DNA of 64,000 nucleotides from Halorubrum xinjiangense (GCF_900102375.1 NZ_FNBO01000009.1:88549-152548), one strand, 5' to 3'; counted from the stretch's first letter, positions 50,815-60,639 are shown. Translations and numbers: made by a program. The notes: generated by a model not told the origin, from the sequence alone.

Positions 50815-50979
50815 ATGCGGTGTCACTACTGCGACCGGGAGGCCACGTACGAGGCGGAGCAGGGCGGCGTGGTCGTCGGGCTCTGCGAGTCCCACTTCAA
50901 ACAGCGCGTCGAGGAGCTCGCCGAGTCGGACGAGCTCGCGGCGCTCCGCGACCGGATCGACATCGAGTCCTCCGAGTAG
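50815..50979 (+). CDS. Small zinc-finger-like protein, DUF6757-like (54 aa)
   Basis: The ATG at 50815 gives MRCHYCDREATYEAEQGGVV, then LCESHFKQRVEELAESDE. CxxC plus CxxH forms a plausible zinc site. The ribosome binding site is not evident; a TATA-like cattaag lies about 30 bases upstream, suggesting a leaderless transcript. 76 bases upstream of hemB. Function unknown. Confidence 0.78.
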   Translation: MRCHYCDREATYEAEQGGVVVGLCESHFKQRVEELAESDELAALRDRIDIESSE

Positions 50980-51055
50980 TCGCGGCGGCCCCCTTCTGCC
51001 GAAGCGCCGCGACCGAGACGAACGGTAAAAGGCCGCGCGGGGCCAACCCGTCGGT

Positions 51056-52036
51056 ATGGACCTCACGGACCGGCCTCGCCGCCTCCGGACCGACGGCGTT
51101 CGCCCGCTCGTCGCCGAGACAGACCTCTCCGCGTCGGACCTCGTCGCGCCCGTCTTCGTCGACGCGACGACCGACGAGCGCGTGCCCATCGAGACGATGC
51201 CGGGCCACGAGCGCGTCCCGGTCGACGAGGCGACCGACCGCGTCGCCGAGATCCGCGAGACCGGCGTCGAGGCCGTGATCCTCTTCGGCGTCCCCGAGTC
51301 GAAGGACGCGTCCGGGAGCCGGGCGTACGCCGACGACGGCGTCGTCCAGCGCGCAATCCGGCGGATTTCCGCGGAGACCGACGTCACCGTGATCGGCGAC
51401 GTCTGCCTCTGTGAGTACACCGACCACGGCCACTGCGGCGTCATCGAGGAGACCGCCGAGTCGGACCCGACGCTCACCGTCAAGAACGACGAGACGCTCG
51501 ACCTGCTCGCGCGCACCGCGGTCTCGCAGGCCGAGGCGGGCGCGGACGTGGTCGCTCCCTCGGCGATGAGTGACGGGCAGGTGGGAGCGATCCGCGAGGC
51601 GCTCGACGCCGCAGGGCACGAGGACGTCGCGATCCTGAGCTACGCCGCGAAGTACGAGTCCGCCTTCTACGGCCCCTTCCGCGACGCGGCCGACGGCGCG
51701 CCCGCGTTCGGCGACCGCCGGCACTACCAGATGGACCCGGCGAACCGCCGCGAGGCGCTTCGCGAGGCCCGCCTCGACGCCGAGCAGGGCGCCGACGTGT
51801 TGATGGTGAAACCCGGGCTCCCGTACCTCGACATCGTGGGTGATCTCCGGCGGGAGTTCGACCGGCCCATCGCCGCGTACAACGTCTCCGGCGAGTACGC
51901 GATGCTCCACGCCGCCGCGGAGAAGGGGTGGCTCGAGCTCGAGGCGACCGCGCTGGAGTCGCTCACGGCGCTCAAACGCGCGGGCGCGGACCTCATCATC
52001 ACGTACTTCGCCGAGGATGTTGCCGAACACTTATAA
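51056..52036 (+). CDS. hemB: Porphobilinogen synthase (delta-aminolevulinic acid dehydratase)
   Basis: A 326-residue enzyme joining two 5-aminolevulinates to porphobilinogen for heme and cobamide synthesis. The catalytic zinc cysteines Cys117, Cys119 and Cys127 lie in GDVCLCEYTDHGHCG. The Schiff-base lysines are Lys199 in LSYAAKYES and the later one in VLMVKPGLPYLD. Length is normal. Its stop codon TAA lies inside the TTATAAATA box that opens repeat element copy 3. Confidence 0.96.
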   Translation: MDLTDRPRRLRTDGVRPLVAETDLSASDLVAPVFVDATTDERVPIETMPGHERVPVDEATDRVAEIRETGVEAVILFGVPESKDASGSRAYADDGVVQRAIRRISAETDVTVIGDVCLCEYTDHGHCGVIEETAESDPTLTVKNDETLDLLARTAVSQAEAGADVVAPSAMSDGQVGAIREALDAAGHEDVAILSYAAKYESAFYGPFRDAADGAPAFGDRRHYQMDPANRREALREARLDAEQGADVLMVKPGLPYLDIVGDLRREFDRPIAAYNVSGEYAMLHAAAEKGWLELEATALESLTALKRAGADLIITYFAEDVAEHL

Positions 52037-52347
52037 ATAGAATCGGGCGGGAGTCGACGCGCTTCTTCAACTGTCCACCATGGCGCGCGCCTCCGAGCGC
52101 CCGTCGGGCGCGAGGAGCGCGTGCGAGGGAGTCAGTCGCCGGAGCGAAGCGGAGGCGACTGACGAGGCTGGGGAGGTGTGAGGTGCGGTGCGGGGCGGGA
52201 ATCGAAGGGGCGGACGGGAGGCGGGCGCAGGCGACGTAAGCACCGCAGCGAGCGGAGCGAGCGAGGAGCGCAACGAGCGTGCGCCCGCCTCCCGGCCGGG
52301 GCTTCGGTGGCGTTCGCCCGGGTCGATACACCAGCTCTGATTTATAA
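52031..52347 (+). ncRNA. Structured repeat element, copy 3
   Basis: It fills the 337-base gap after hemB and its opening TTATAAATA (52031-52039) includes the hemB stop. Hairpin A is near 52083-52124. Hairpin B is a 10-bp exact stem (52131-52140 with 52154-52163) with the GGAGCGAAGCGG loop. The 17-bp stem pairs 52212-52228 with 52281-52297 (one mismatch). The outer helix is TCGAAG (52202-52207) with CTTCGG (52302-52307), a compensatory A-T to G-C change relative to the other copies. It ends in TTTATAA (52341-52347). Confidence 0.7.
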
Positions 52348-52373
52348 GCAACCAATCGAGCGACCGGATCCGC

Positions 52374-52616
52374 TCACACCACCTGTTCGCCGTCGTCGTC
52401 GTACACCTCGATGGCGTCGACCGGGCAGACCCGGGCCGCGAACTTCGCGTCGAACTCCTCGCCGTCGGGCACCTCGACGACGAACAGGTCCTCCTTCTCC
52501 TCGCTGCTCCCGTTCAAATCGGCCTTCCCGTCGTTCAGGTTCTTCTCGAAGGCGTCCCACTCGGCGACGCACTGGTACATCCCGACGCAGGTGTCGCGGT
52601 CAAACTCGACGTACAT
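52374..52616 (-). CDS. Ferredoxin with three visible cluster cysteines (80 aa)
   Basis: The protein begins MYVEFDRDTCVGMYQCVAEW and ends with FAARVCPVDAIEVYDDDGEQ. Cysteines lie at residues 10, 16 and 64; the usual central Cys of CxxCxxC is Met13. This pattern (Cx5C ... CP) occurs in [3Fe-4S] or labile [4Fe-4S] ferredoxins such as those serving cytochromes P450. The segment between holds an acidic N/D/E-rich insert. A single-gene unit between repeat copies 3 and 4. Confidence 0.88.
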   Translation of the reverse strand: MYVEFDRDTCVGMYQCVAEWDAFEKNLNDGKADLNGSSEEKEDLFVVEVPDGEEFDAKFAARVCPVDAIEVYDDDGEQVV

Positions 52617-52680
52617 AGCACCTGGTTAGACGAGACGGTACAAAGCCATGGCGACGAGAGGTGTGAGATTCCAGCGACTC

Positions 52681-53090
52681 CGAAACCGGATCGGCAGTGA
52701 CCTCCTCCAAAGCCCCAGCCACGAGGGCGACGCACGCTCGCTGCGCGCTTCACTCGCTCGCGGTGCTCGCTCTTTCCAGTGCTTACGTCGTCATCAGAAC
52801 GCCTCGCGTTCTGATTGGCTCACGAGAGCTCTGCTCTCGTGAACGCCTGCGTCGCCCTCGCGACTGCCCCTTTGAGTCCCACCCCGACCGCACAGCACCG
52901 CCGGAAGACGGTCCTGCTCGCTCACTGCGTTCGCTGCGCGGGCTGCGACTTCCGTGCTCCCGCTCGCGTTGCTCGCGGGACCGCAGCCTCACGCCTCCCC
53001 AGCCTCGTCGCTGGCGCCGCGGGCGCCAGCGACTCCCTCGCGCGTGCGACTCACAGCCTGACGGCTGTTCGTCGGCACGCGCCACCGCGA
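52681..53090 (-). ncRNA. Structured repeat element, copy 4 (opposite strand, enlarged)
   Basis: It fills most of the 557-base gap between the ferredoxin gene and the gene at 53174. In minus-strand terms hairpin B is a 12-bp exact stem (53033-53022 with 53018-53007) with a short loop. The long stem is 17 bp with two G-U pairs (52864-52848 with 52734-52718). The outer helix is TCAAAG (52875-52870) with CTTTGG (52712-52707). Extra hairpins are inserted, for example TCACGAGAGC-aga-GCTCTCGTGA. G-U rather than C-A pairs only on this strand support minus-strand RNA. A 243-residue ORF across it is spurious. Confidence 0.7.
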
Positions 53091-53173
53091 TCGCTCTCCG
53101 AAATCGATCTCTGCCGTCAGTTTCCCACAGCGCGACCGTCCTTTTTAAGCGTCGCAGGCACCCATCGCCGCGT

Positions 53174-53428
53174 ATGACCACGGTCTGGCTCGTCGACCGA
53201 CAGTTCGACTCGAAGGGACTCGTGCGGCTCACCTACGCCACGGAGGACGGCGAGCGGATGCACACGAAAGAGCTGGCCGAACAGCGGCTCGTCACGGGCG
53301 ACGGGATCACCGCCGGCCGGGAGGTCGAAGAGAACGCGCTGGGCGAGAGTCCGGCAGACGAGGTTGAGCGGTTCGCGTCCGAGGCGTCGAAGATGGCGGC
53401 CGAACACGACCTCGACGACACGGTATAA
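53174..53428 (+). CDS. Small conserved protein, unknown function (84 aa)
   Basis: MTTVWLVDRQFDSKGLVRLT, then YATEDGERMHTKELAEQRLV and an acidic helical C-terminus ending HDLDDTV. The TATA-like tttttaag at 53142-53149 is 25-30 bases upstream, giving a leaderless message. There is no recognised domain. It precedes valS by 96 bases on the same strand. Confidence 0.72.
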   Translation: MTTVWLVDRQFDSKGLVRLTYATEDGERMHTKELAEQRLVTGDGITAGREVEENALGESPADEVERFASEASKMAAEHDLDDTV

Positions 53429-53524
53429 CGCCTCTCGACGACACGGTCTGACGGCCGCTGGCCGCGCCCTCGCACCGCGTCGCCCCGCACAACCGAGGCC
53501 GTTAAGGGGGAACCGGCGGAACGT

Positions 53525-56224
53525 GTGACCGAAATGCCCAGTGGTGAGTACGACCCCGACGCCGTCGAGCCGCGCTGGCAGCGGCGCTGGGTCGACGAGG
53601 AGACGTACGCCTACGACGCCGACGACCCGGTCGATCCGAACACCGTCTTCTCCATCGACACGCCCCCGCCGACGGTATCGGGGAGCCTCCACATGGGCCA
53701 CCTGTACGGGTTCACCCTCCAGGACTTCGTCGCGCGCTTCGAGCGCATGAACGGCGGGGAGACGTTCTTCCCGTTCGGCTACGACGACAACGGCATCGCC
53801 TCCGAGCGCCTGACGGAAGACGAGCTCGACATCCGCCACCAGGAGTTCGAGCGCCGGGAGTTCCAGGCGAAGTGCCGCGAGGTCTGTGCCAACTACGAGG
53901 AGCAGTTCACCGAGAACGTCCAGTCGCTCGGCGTCTCCGTCGACTGGAACCACACGTACCAGACGATCGAGCCGCGCGTCCAGCGCGTCTCGCAGCTGTC
54001 GTTCGTCGACCTCTACGAGCAGGGCCGTGAGTACCGCGAGAAGGCCCCCGCAATCTGGTGTCCCGAGTGCGAGACCGCCATCTCGCAGGTCGAGACCGAA
54101 GACGACGAGCAGGCCAGCCACTTCAACGATATCGCCTTCACCGTCGCCGGGAGCGGCGGTGACGGCGGCGACCCCGAAGAGTTCGTCATCTCGACGACGC
54201 GCCCCGAGCTCCTCCCGGCCTGTGTCGCCGTCTTCGTCCACCCGGACGACGACGAGAACCAGCCCCTCGTCGGCGAGTCCGCCGAGGTCCCGCTGTTTGG
54301 CCACGAGGTGCCGATCATCGCGGACGAGCGCGTCGACATGGAGACGGGCTCCGGGGTCGTGATGTGCTGTACGTTCGGCGACCAGAACGACATCGAGTGG
54401 TACCAGGTCCACGACCTGGACCTCCGGGTCGCCATCGACGAGTCCGGGCACATGACCGACGTCGCGGAGACGTACGAGGGGCTCCACGCCGACGAGGCCG
54501 GCGAGGCCATCGTCGAGGACCTCGACGAGGCGGGCGCACTCTTAGACCGCCGCGACATCACCCACACCGTCAACGTCCACGAGCGCTGCGGGACGAGCGT
54601 CGAGTTCCTCGTCACCGAGCAGTGGTACATCGAGATGCTCGACAAGACGGACGAGTACCTCGAGGTCGGCCGGGAGATGGAGTGGTCGCCCGAGAAGATG
54701 TTCACCCGGTACGAACACTGGGTCGAGGGGCTCCAGTGGGACTGGCTCATCTCCCGGCAGCGCTCCTCCGGCATCCCGTTCCCGGTGTGGTACTGCGAGG
54801 ACTGCGGCGAGGAGATCATCGCCGAGAAGGCCGACCTGCCCGTCGACCCCCTCTCCGACGACCCGCCGGTCGACGCCTGCCCCGAGTGCGGCCACGACGC
54901 GTTCGAGCCCGAGGACGACGTGCTCGACACGTGGGCGACGTCCAGCCTAACCCCCCTTATCAACGCCGGCTGGGACTGGGACGAGACGGCCGAGGAGTTC
55001 ACGATGGAGCACCCGGAGCTGTACCGGTTCGACCTCCGACCGCAGGGCCACGACATCATCAGCTTCTGGCTGTTCCACACGCTCGTCAAGTGTTACGAGC
55101 ACACCGGCGAGGTCCCGTTCGAGGAGACGATGATCAACGGGCACGTCCTCGACGAGAACCGAGAGAAGATGTCGAAGTCCGTCGGCAACGTCGTCGAGCC
55201 CGAGGCGGTCCTCGAGGAGTTCCCGGTCGACGCCACGCGCTACTGGGCGGCCGGCACCGCCGTCGGCGACGACTTCCCGTTCAAGGAGAAGGACCTCCGC
55301 GCGGGCGAGAAGCTGATCCGGAAGCTGTGGAACGCCTCGAAGCTCGTCGAGTCGCTCGCGCCGGAGCCGTTCCCGGCCGAGCCCGAGGGCGGCCTCCGCG
55401 AGCTCGACCGCTGGCTCCTCGCCGAACTCGACGCCGAAATCGAGCGGCTCACCGAGCTCCTCGACGACCGGGCGTTCTCGAAGGCGCGCGACGAGCTCCG
55501 GAGCTTCTTCTGGAACACGTTCTGTGACGACTACCTCGAGATCGCGAAACAGCGCGAGGACGACGCGGCCGCGTACACCCTCCGGACCGCGCATCGCCGG
55601 TTCCTGAAGCTGTTCGCGCCCCTCCTCGCGCACGTGACCGAGGAGCTGTGGCACGATATGTACGCGGACGCCGTGCCCGACGCGACTGCCGGCGCTTCCG
55701 AGGCCGAGGGGACCGCCCTCGCCGACGGCGCGAGCGAGTCGATCCACCTCGCCGACTGGCCCGAACCGCTCGGGGTCGAGGCCGACCGCGACGCCGGGAC
55801 CGCCGCGACCGCCGTCGTCGGCGCCCTCCGGAAGTACAAAAGCGAAAACCAGCTCCCGCTCACCGCCGCGCTCGACGCGGTGGAGGTGTACGCCGACGTG
55901 CGCGGCTTCGAGGACGACATCACCGGCGTGATGCACGTCGACGACCTCGCGGTCCACCCCGACGGCGACGCGCCCGTCGAGACGGTGATCACGGGTATCG
56001 ACCTCGATTACGCCACCGTCGGCCCGAAATACGGCGACCAGGTCGGCGACATCGAGGCCGCCATCGCCCAAGAGGAGTACGAGCTCGACGGCGACGAACT
56101 CCGCGTCGCGGACGTCACGCTCGTGGGCGACGAGTTCGCGGTCGAAGAGGAACGGCAGTATCAGGGCGAGGGCGAGCTGCTTCAGGCGGACGACGTCGTC
56201 GTCATCGTCCGCAACGACGCGTAG
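53525..56224 (+). CDS. valS: Valyl-tRNA synthetase
   Basis: An 899-residue class I synthetase charging tRNA-Val. HMGH is at residues 56-59 in TVSGSLHMGHLYGFT, and KMSKS near 547 in NREKMSKSVGN. The CP1 editing domain (ISTTRPELLPACVAVFVHPD) lies between, along with zinc-knuckle-like CPECGHDAFEPEDDVLDTWA. The C-terminal anticodon-binding domain and a degenerate tail follow. GTG at 53525 or ATG at 53534 can both serve as start; GTG gives a TATA-like gttaagg at the correct distance. Confidence 0.96.
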   Translation: MTEMPSGEYDPDAVEPRWQRRWVDEETYAYDADDPVDPNTVFSIDTPPPTVSGSLHMGHLYGFTLQDFVARFERMNGGETFFPFGYDDNGIASERLTEDELDIRHQEFERREFQAKCREVCANYEEQFTENVQSLGVSVDWNHTYQTIEPRVQRVSQLSFVDLYEQGREYREKAPAIWCPECETAISQVETEDDEQASHFNDIAFTVAGSGGDGGDPEEFVISTTRPELLPACVAVFVHPDDDENQPLVGESAEVPLFGHEVPIIADERVDMETGSGVVMCCTFGDQNDIEWYQVHDLDLRVAIDESGHMTDVAETYEGLHADEAGEAIVEDLDEAGALLDRRDITHTVNVHERCGTSVEFLVTEQWYIEMLDKTDEYLEVGREMEWSPEKMFTRYEHWVEGLQWDWLISRQRSSGIPFPVWYCEDCGEEIIAEKADLPVDPLSDDPPVDACPECGHDAFEPEDDVLDTWATSSLTPLINAGWDWDETAEEFTMEHPELYRFDLRPQGHDIISFWLFHTLVKCYEHTGEVPFEETMINGHVLDENREKMSKSVGNVVEPEAVLEEFPVDATRYWAAGTAVGDDFPFKEKDLRAGEKLIRKLWNASKLVESLAPEPFPAEPEGGLRELDRWLLAELDAEIERLTELLDDRAFSKARDELRSFFWNTFCDDYLEIAKQREDDAAAYTLRTAHRRFLKLFAPLLAHVTEELWHDMYADAVPDATAGASEAEGTALADGASESIHLADWPEPLGVEADRDAGTAATAVVGALRKYKSENQLPLTAALDAVEVYADVRGFEDDITGVMHVDDLAVHPDGDAPVETVITGIDLDYATVGPKYGDQVGDIEAAIAQEEYELDGDELRVADVTLVGDEFAVEEERQYQGEGELLQADDVVVIVRNDA

Positions 56225-56254
56225 GTCGTTTCTTCTTCCCGATTTCCGACTCTG

Positions 56255-57310
56255 TCACAGGTCCGCGCCGACCGCCTCGTCGACCGAGTCGAACCCGTCG
56301 CGTTCGAGCAGTTCGAGGAGCCCCCCGTTGACGTCGCGCGCGAGCCCCGGCCCCTCGTAAACCAGTCCCGTGTACAGCTGGACCAGCGAGGCGCCCGCCC
56401 GTATCTTCTCGTAGGCGCCCGCGGCGTCGGAGATTCCGCCCACACCGATCACCGGGACGTCCGTGCGCTCCGCGACGAAGCGTACCCGCTCCGTCGAGAG
56501 CGATTCGATCGGCTTCCCCGAGAGGCCGCCCCGTTCGGCTCTGTTGTGGCTCCGCAGCGAGTCTGGGCGCGACGTGGTCGTGTTGGTCGCGATGACGCCG
56601 TCGAGGTCGAGGTCGTCGACGACCCCGAGCGCGTCTTCGACCGCCGGCTCCGGGAGGTCCGGGGAAAGCTTCACCAGCAGCGGGTCGGCGCCGGCGTCGG
56701 CAAGCGTCCCGAGGATGCGCTCCAAGGCGTCGCGGTTCTGGAGCTCGCGGAGGCCCGGCGTGTTGGGGCTGGAGACGTTGACGACGAAGTAGTCGCCCGC
56801 GTCCGCGACGCGCTCGTACGTGTACAGGTAGTCGTCCGGCGCCTCGTCCAGCGGCGTCGACTTCGATTTCCCGATGTTGATCCCGACCGGCACGTCGGGC
56901 AGGGGGTCGCGATCGAGGCGCTCGCCCACCCTGTCTGCCCCTTCGTTGTTGAACCCCATCCGGTTGACGAGCGCTTCGTCCTCCCGCAGTCGGAACAGTC
57001 GCGGGCGCGAGTTCCCGGGCTGTCGCTCGGCGGTGACGCCGCCGACCTCGACGTGACCGAATCCGAGCGACGCCAGCGCTCGCGGCACGTGCGCGTTCTT
57101 GTCGAACCCGGCGGCGACGCCCACGGGGTTCGGGAACGCCGACCCGAACGCGTCGACCGCGAGGCGCTCGTCGTCGACGGCGTAGCGATCGGCGAGCACC
57201 GAGCCGACCGGGGTCCCCTGAACGCCGTCGAGCAGTCGATGAATCAGTCCGTGTGCGGTCTCCGGCGGCAGTCGAAACAGCGCCGGTTTCAACAGGTCGT
57301 ACGCGCCCAT
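56255..57310 (-). CDS. pyrD: Dihydroorotate dehydrogenase, class 2 (quinone-dependent)
   Basis: The ATG at 57310 gives MGAYDLLKPALFRLPPETAH, the amphipathic N-terminus typical of class 2 enzymes, which dock on the membrane and pass electrons to quinone. NPVGVAAGFDKNAHV (FMN), the base Ser in FVVNVSSPNTPGLRELQ, TNTTTSRP and GVGGISDAAGAYEKIRAGAS are all present. A serine base confirms class 2. It makes orotate for UMP synthesis. 351 residues, normal. Confidence 0.95.
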   Translation of the reverse strand: MGAYDLLKPALFRLPPETAHGLIHRLLDGVQGTPVGSVLADRYAVDDERLAVDAFGSAFPNPVGVAAGFDKNAHVPRALASLGFGHVEVGGVTAERQPGNSRPRLFRLREDEALVNRMGFNNEGADRVGERLDRDPLPDVPVGINIGKSKSTPLDEAPDDYLYTYERVADAGDYFVVNVSSPNTPGLRELQNRDALERILGTLADAGADPLLVKLSPDLPEPAVEDALGVVDDLDLDGVIATNTTTSRPDSLRSHNRAERGGLSGKPIESLSTERVRFVAERTDVPVIGVGGISDAAGAYEKIRAGASLVQLYTGLVYEGPGLARDVNGGLLELLERDGFDSVDEAVGADL

Positions 57311-57407
57311 CGTCTGGACCTCGTCACGAGCGACAATCAATCCGCCGACCGCGGTGCGCGTCGCGGTCGCTCGCGGGAATCGCTTCGGTGGAACCCGGCG
57401 GTCCGTT

Positions 57408-57611
57408 TCAGAAGTCGTGTTCGAGCTGTTCCGGGTTGGCGTCAGCCTTCTGGATAATTATCTTCCCGTCTCGGACCCGGACGAACACCTCGTCGCCGAT
57501 CTCCATGCCGGCGACGGCGAGCTCGTCTTCGTGGAGGTTCACGTGGACGTTGTGATACTCCCCCTCGTCGTCCTTAGCGCCACTGGGGCTGAGCTTCTTT
57601 TTACGGACCAT
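57408..57611 (-). CDS. AbrB/SpoVT-like small protein (67 aa)
   Basis: The ATG at 57611 gives MVRKKKLSPSGAKDDEGEYH, then ELAVAGMEIGDEVFVRVRDG and KIIIQKADANPEQLEHDF. The GDEV-V-RDGKIIIQ pattern resembles swapped-hairpin AbrB-type DNA-binding proteins, with a basic N-terminus. I cannot tell whether it binds DNA or is only structurally similar. Single gene. Confidence 0.72.
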   Translation of the reverse strand: MVRKKKLSPSGAKDDEGEYHNVHVNLHEDELAVAGMEIGDEVFVRVRDGKIIIQKADANPEQLEHDF

Positions 57612-57905
57612 CGCGGGTGTACTTGTCGCACTTCGCCATAGCAGACACATAAGTGTTGTTTACGCGCATTCGTCCTCCGGTGAGTCGCGCGTATGCGCGT
57701 CGCGTCGAGGAAATCGGTAGCGGCCGATCCGCGAGTGACTGGCGGGCAGAACTCTTCCTCGCGAACCCGAATCGACGTGTCGCGCGAGCTGAACGATCAC
57801 GCGAATCGCCGAGGATCGGCGGCTTCGCTCTCGCTATCGACCTCAAACCGCCAGCCGCCGTCGAGGTAGTATATAAAAATTGTGCCGTACAGCTTTCATT
57901 TCCCC

Positions 57906-57946
57906 GATATATTTATTACACACTGTGTGCTGGTGTCACACGGAGG
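57906..57946 (+). promoter_or_regulatory. MC1 promoter and ribosome binding site
   Basis: A strong TATA region gatatatttatt (57906-57917) is followed by CACACTGTGTG (57919-57929), a palindrome, and then GGAGG at 57942-57946, seven bases before the ATG. A leadered transcript with Shine-Dalgarno is less common in haloarchaea and fits a highly expressed chromatin protein. The preceding 57612-57900 has no convincing gene. It contains another AT-rich stretch near 57870-57882 (agtatataaaaat). Confidence 0.7.
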
Positions 57947-57953
57947 CAAAACC

Positions 57954-58283
57954 ATGGTACGTGAAGACGGTAAGCGAAACTTTGCCCTTCGGGAAGAAGA
58001 CGGATCGGAACCGAGTGAGTTCTCGGGCAACATGCCGCGTCAGGCGGCCCTCAAGGCGGCTCGAACCCTCGAACCGGCGCCCTCGGAAGAGGAGGCGGAT
58101 CGAACGACACTCCGTCTCCGCGAAAAGGGGACCCAGAAAGTCCACGAGTACGAGGGGTGGGCCTGGAAAGACAGCGCCCCCGAAGTCGACGAGGCGGACG
58201 ACAACTTCTGGCTCAACGATCTCGACGACATCACCAAGGCCAACGTCTCGAAGCAGGGCATCGAGTACCTCGACGAAGAGTAG
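57954..58283 (+). CDS. Non-histone chromosomal protein MC1
   Basis: A 109-residue DNA-bending chromatin protein. MVREDGKRNFALREEDGSEP, then GNMPRQAALKAARTLEPAPS, RLREKGTQKVHEYEGWAWKD and NDLDDITKANVSKQGIEYLD match the MC1 family along its whole length. It coats and bends DNA, and in haloarchaea is abundant (sometimes called HMC1). Own strong promoter; directly upstream of the rRNA operon promoter region. Confidence 0.94.
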   Translation: MVREDGKRNFALREEDGSEPSEFSGNMPRQAALKAARTLEPAPSEEEADRTTLRLREKGTQKVHEYEGWAWKDSAPEVDEADDNFWLNDLDDITKANVSKQGIEYLDEE

Positions 58284-58796
58284 CTCCTCGGACGCTCCGA
58301 TCCAGATCTCTCGTTTTCACCCTTGCTCGGCCGAGAGGCTTCAGGGTTGATCACCCTGTCGCGACAGAGCTACCGTCCCGGACAGACTCGTCTCCGCTTC
58401 GCTCCGATACGGTCAGTTGTCTCGTTTCTCTCGGCATGAAATCGCATGACGTGGCGCAGATGGTTCGACGGGGTTAAGTACAACCCGGGCATTCGAAGAA
58501 ATGCGAAGAACGCATCGCGGACTCGGGCCGTTCAACTCGGCCCGGTTTCGCTGGACCCGTACCGTTCCGATGGGTTTATGACCCGTCGTCCGGTACGTTC
58601 AGGTCCGCGAAGGATGAGGATCACGCCCCCTGCGCTCCGGCGTAAGCGGTGATCTGATGTGAGCCGTGGTCGTTCGGTGCCATCCAAGCCGTTGGGTGCC
58701 CGGACACCACACAGACCAATGCAATGGTGTGTCAACAGCATCGTTGACACCCGCCAACACCCCCTTCAGGCCGGGAATCAGGCCTGAAGGATATTC
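58284..58796 (+). promoter_or_regulatory. rRNA operon promoter region and 16S leader
   Basis: No plausible gene. TATA-like elements are TTAAGTA (58474-58480) and TTTATGA (58575-58581), as expected of the multiple promoters of haloarchaeal rrn operons. The leader contains the left arm of the pre-16S processing stem (58683-58726), a hairpin GTGTCAAC-agcatc-GTTGACAC (58729-58750), and CCTTCAGGCC-gggaatca-GGCCTGAAGG (58763-58790) just before the mature 5' end. Confidence 0.7.
58683..58726 (+). other. Pre-16S rRNA processing stem, 5' arm
   Basis: The sequence from tccaagccgttgggtg to ccaatgcaatg is complementary, with small bulges, to 60329-60369 (cattcgcattgg to ccggcttgga). The stem brackets the whole 16S gene, as in archaeal precursors cleaved at bulge-helix-bulge sites. 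Confidence 0.75.
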
Positions 58797-60266
<1,470 letters not shown>

Positions 60267-60328
60267 CCGACCCGAGACCTCCCTTTGGGAGGCTCACCTT
60301 ACGACCGTCACCACGACGGTCACTACTC

Positions 60329-60369
60329 ATTCGCATTGGACTGTGTCGTCCGCCACCCACCGGCTTGGA
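60329..60369 (+). other. Pre-16S rRNA processing stem, 3' arm
   Basis: It pairs with 58683-58726. The rest of the 16S-to-tRNA-Ala spacer (60267-60429) holds short hairpins (GACCTCCC..GGGAGGCTC; GACCGTC..GACGGTC) and no other gene. Confidence 0.75.
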
Positions 60370-60429
60370 CACTTTAGAACGACCACGGCTCACACACATC
60401 ACACACCAGACCTTCCCGCTAGGGAAGGT

Positions 60430-60501
60430 GGGCTCATAGCTCAGCGGTAGAGTGCCTCCCTTGCAAGGAGGATGCCCTGGGTTCGAATCCCAGTGAGTCC
60501 A
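60430..60501 (+). tRNA. tRNA-Ala (TGC anticodon) in the rRNA spacer
   Basis: Acceptor GGGCTCA pairs with TGAGTCC (one G-U), anticodon stem CCTCC/GGAGG with loop CTTGCAA (anticodon TGC), T arm CTGGG-TTCGAAT-CCCAG. Discriminator A, no encoded CCA. The 16S-23S spacer tRNA-Ala is typical of euryarchaeal operons. Confidence 0.97.
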
Positions 60502-60639
60502 TGTCCGTTCGGACCGAATCCGTCCCCTTAAGTGGGAGACGCGACTCGGTTCGAACACGACGACCGATGCACCATCCCGGGAAACCGCGGATGGGAAGGG
60601 TTCGACGAACGCCCCGTCACACCCGGGGCGATTCAATGA

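Noticed and set aside
52697..53428. 243-codon plus-strand ORF covering repeat copy 4 and running into the gene at 53174
   Set aside because: Its first part is the antisense of a structured element found four times. The same peptide-like text recurs wherever the element occurs, so it is not a protein family. Only the 53174-53428 part is a gene.
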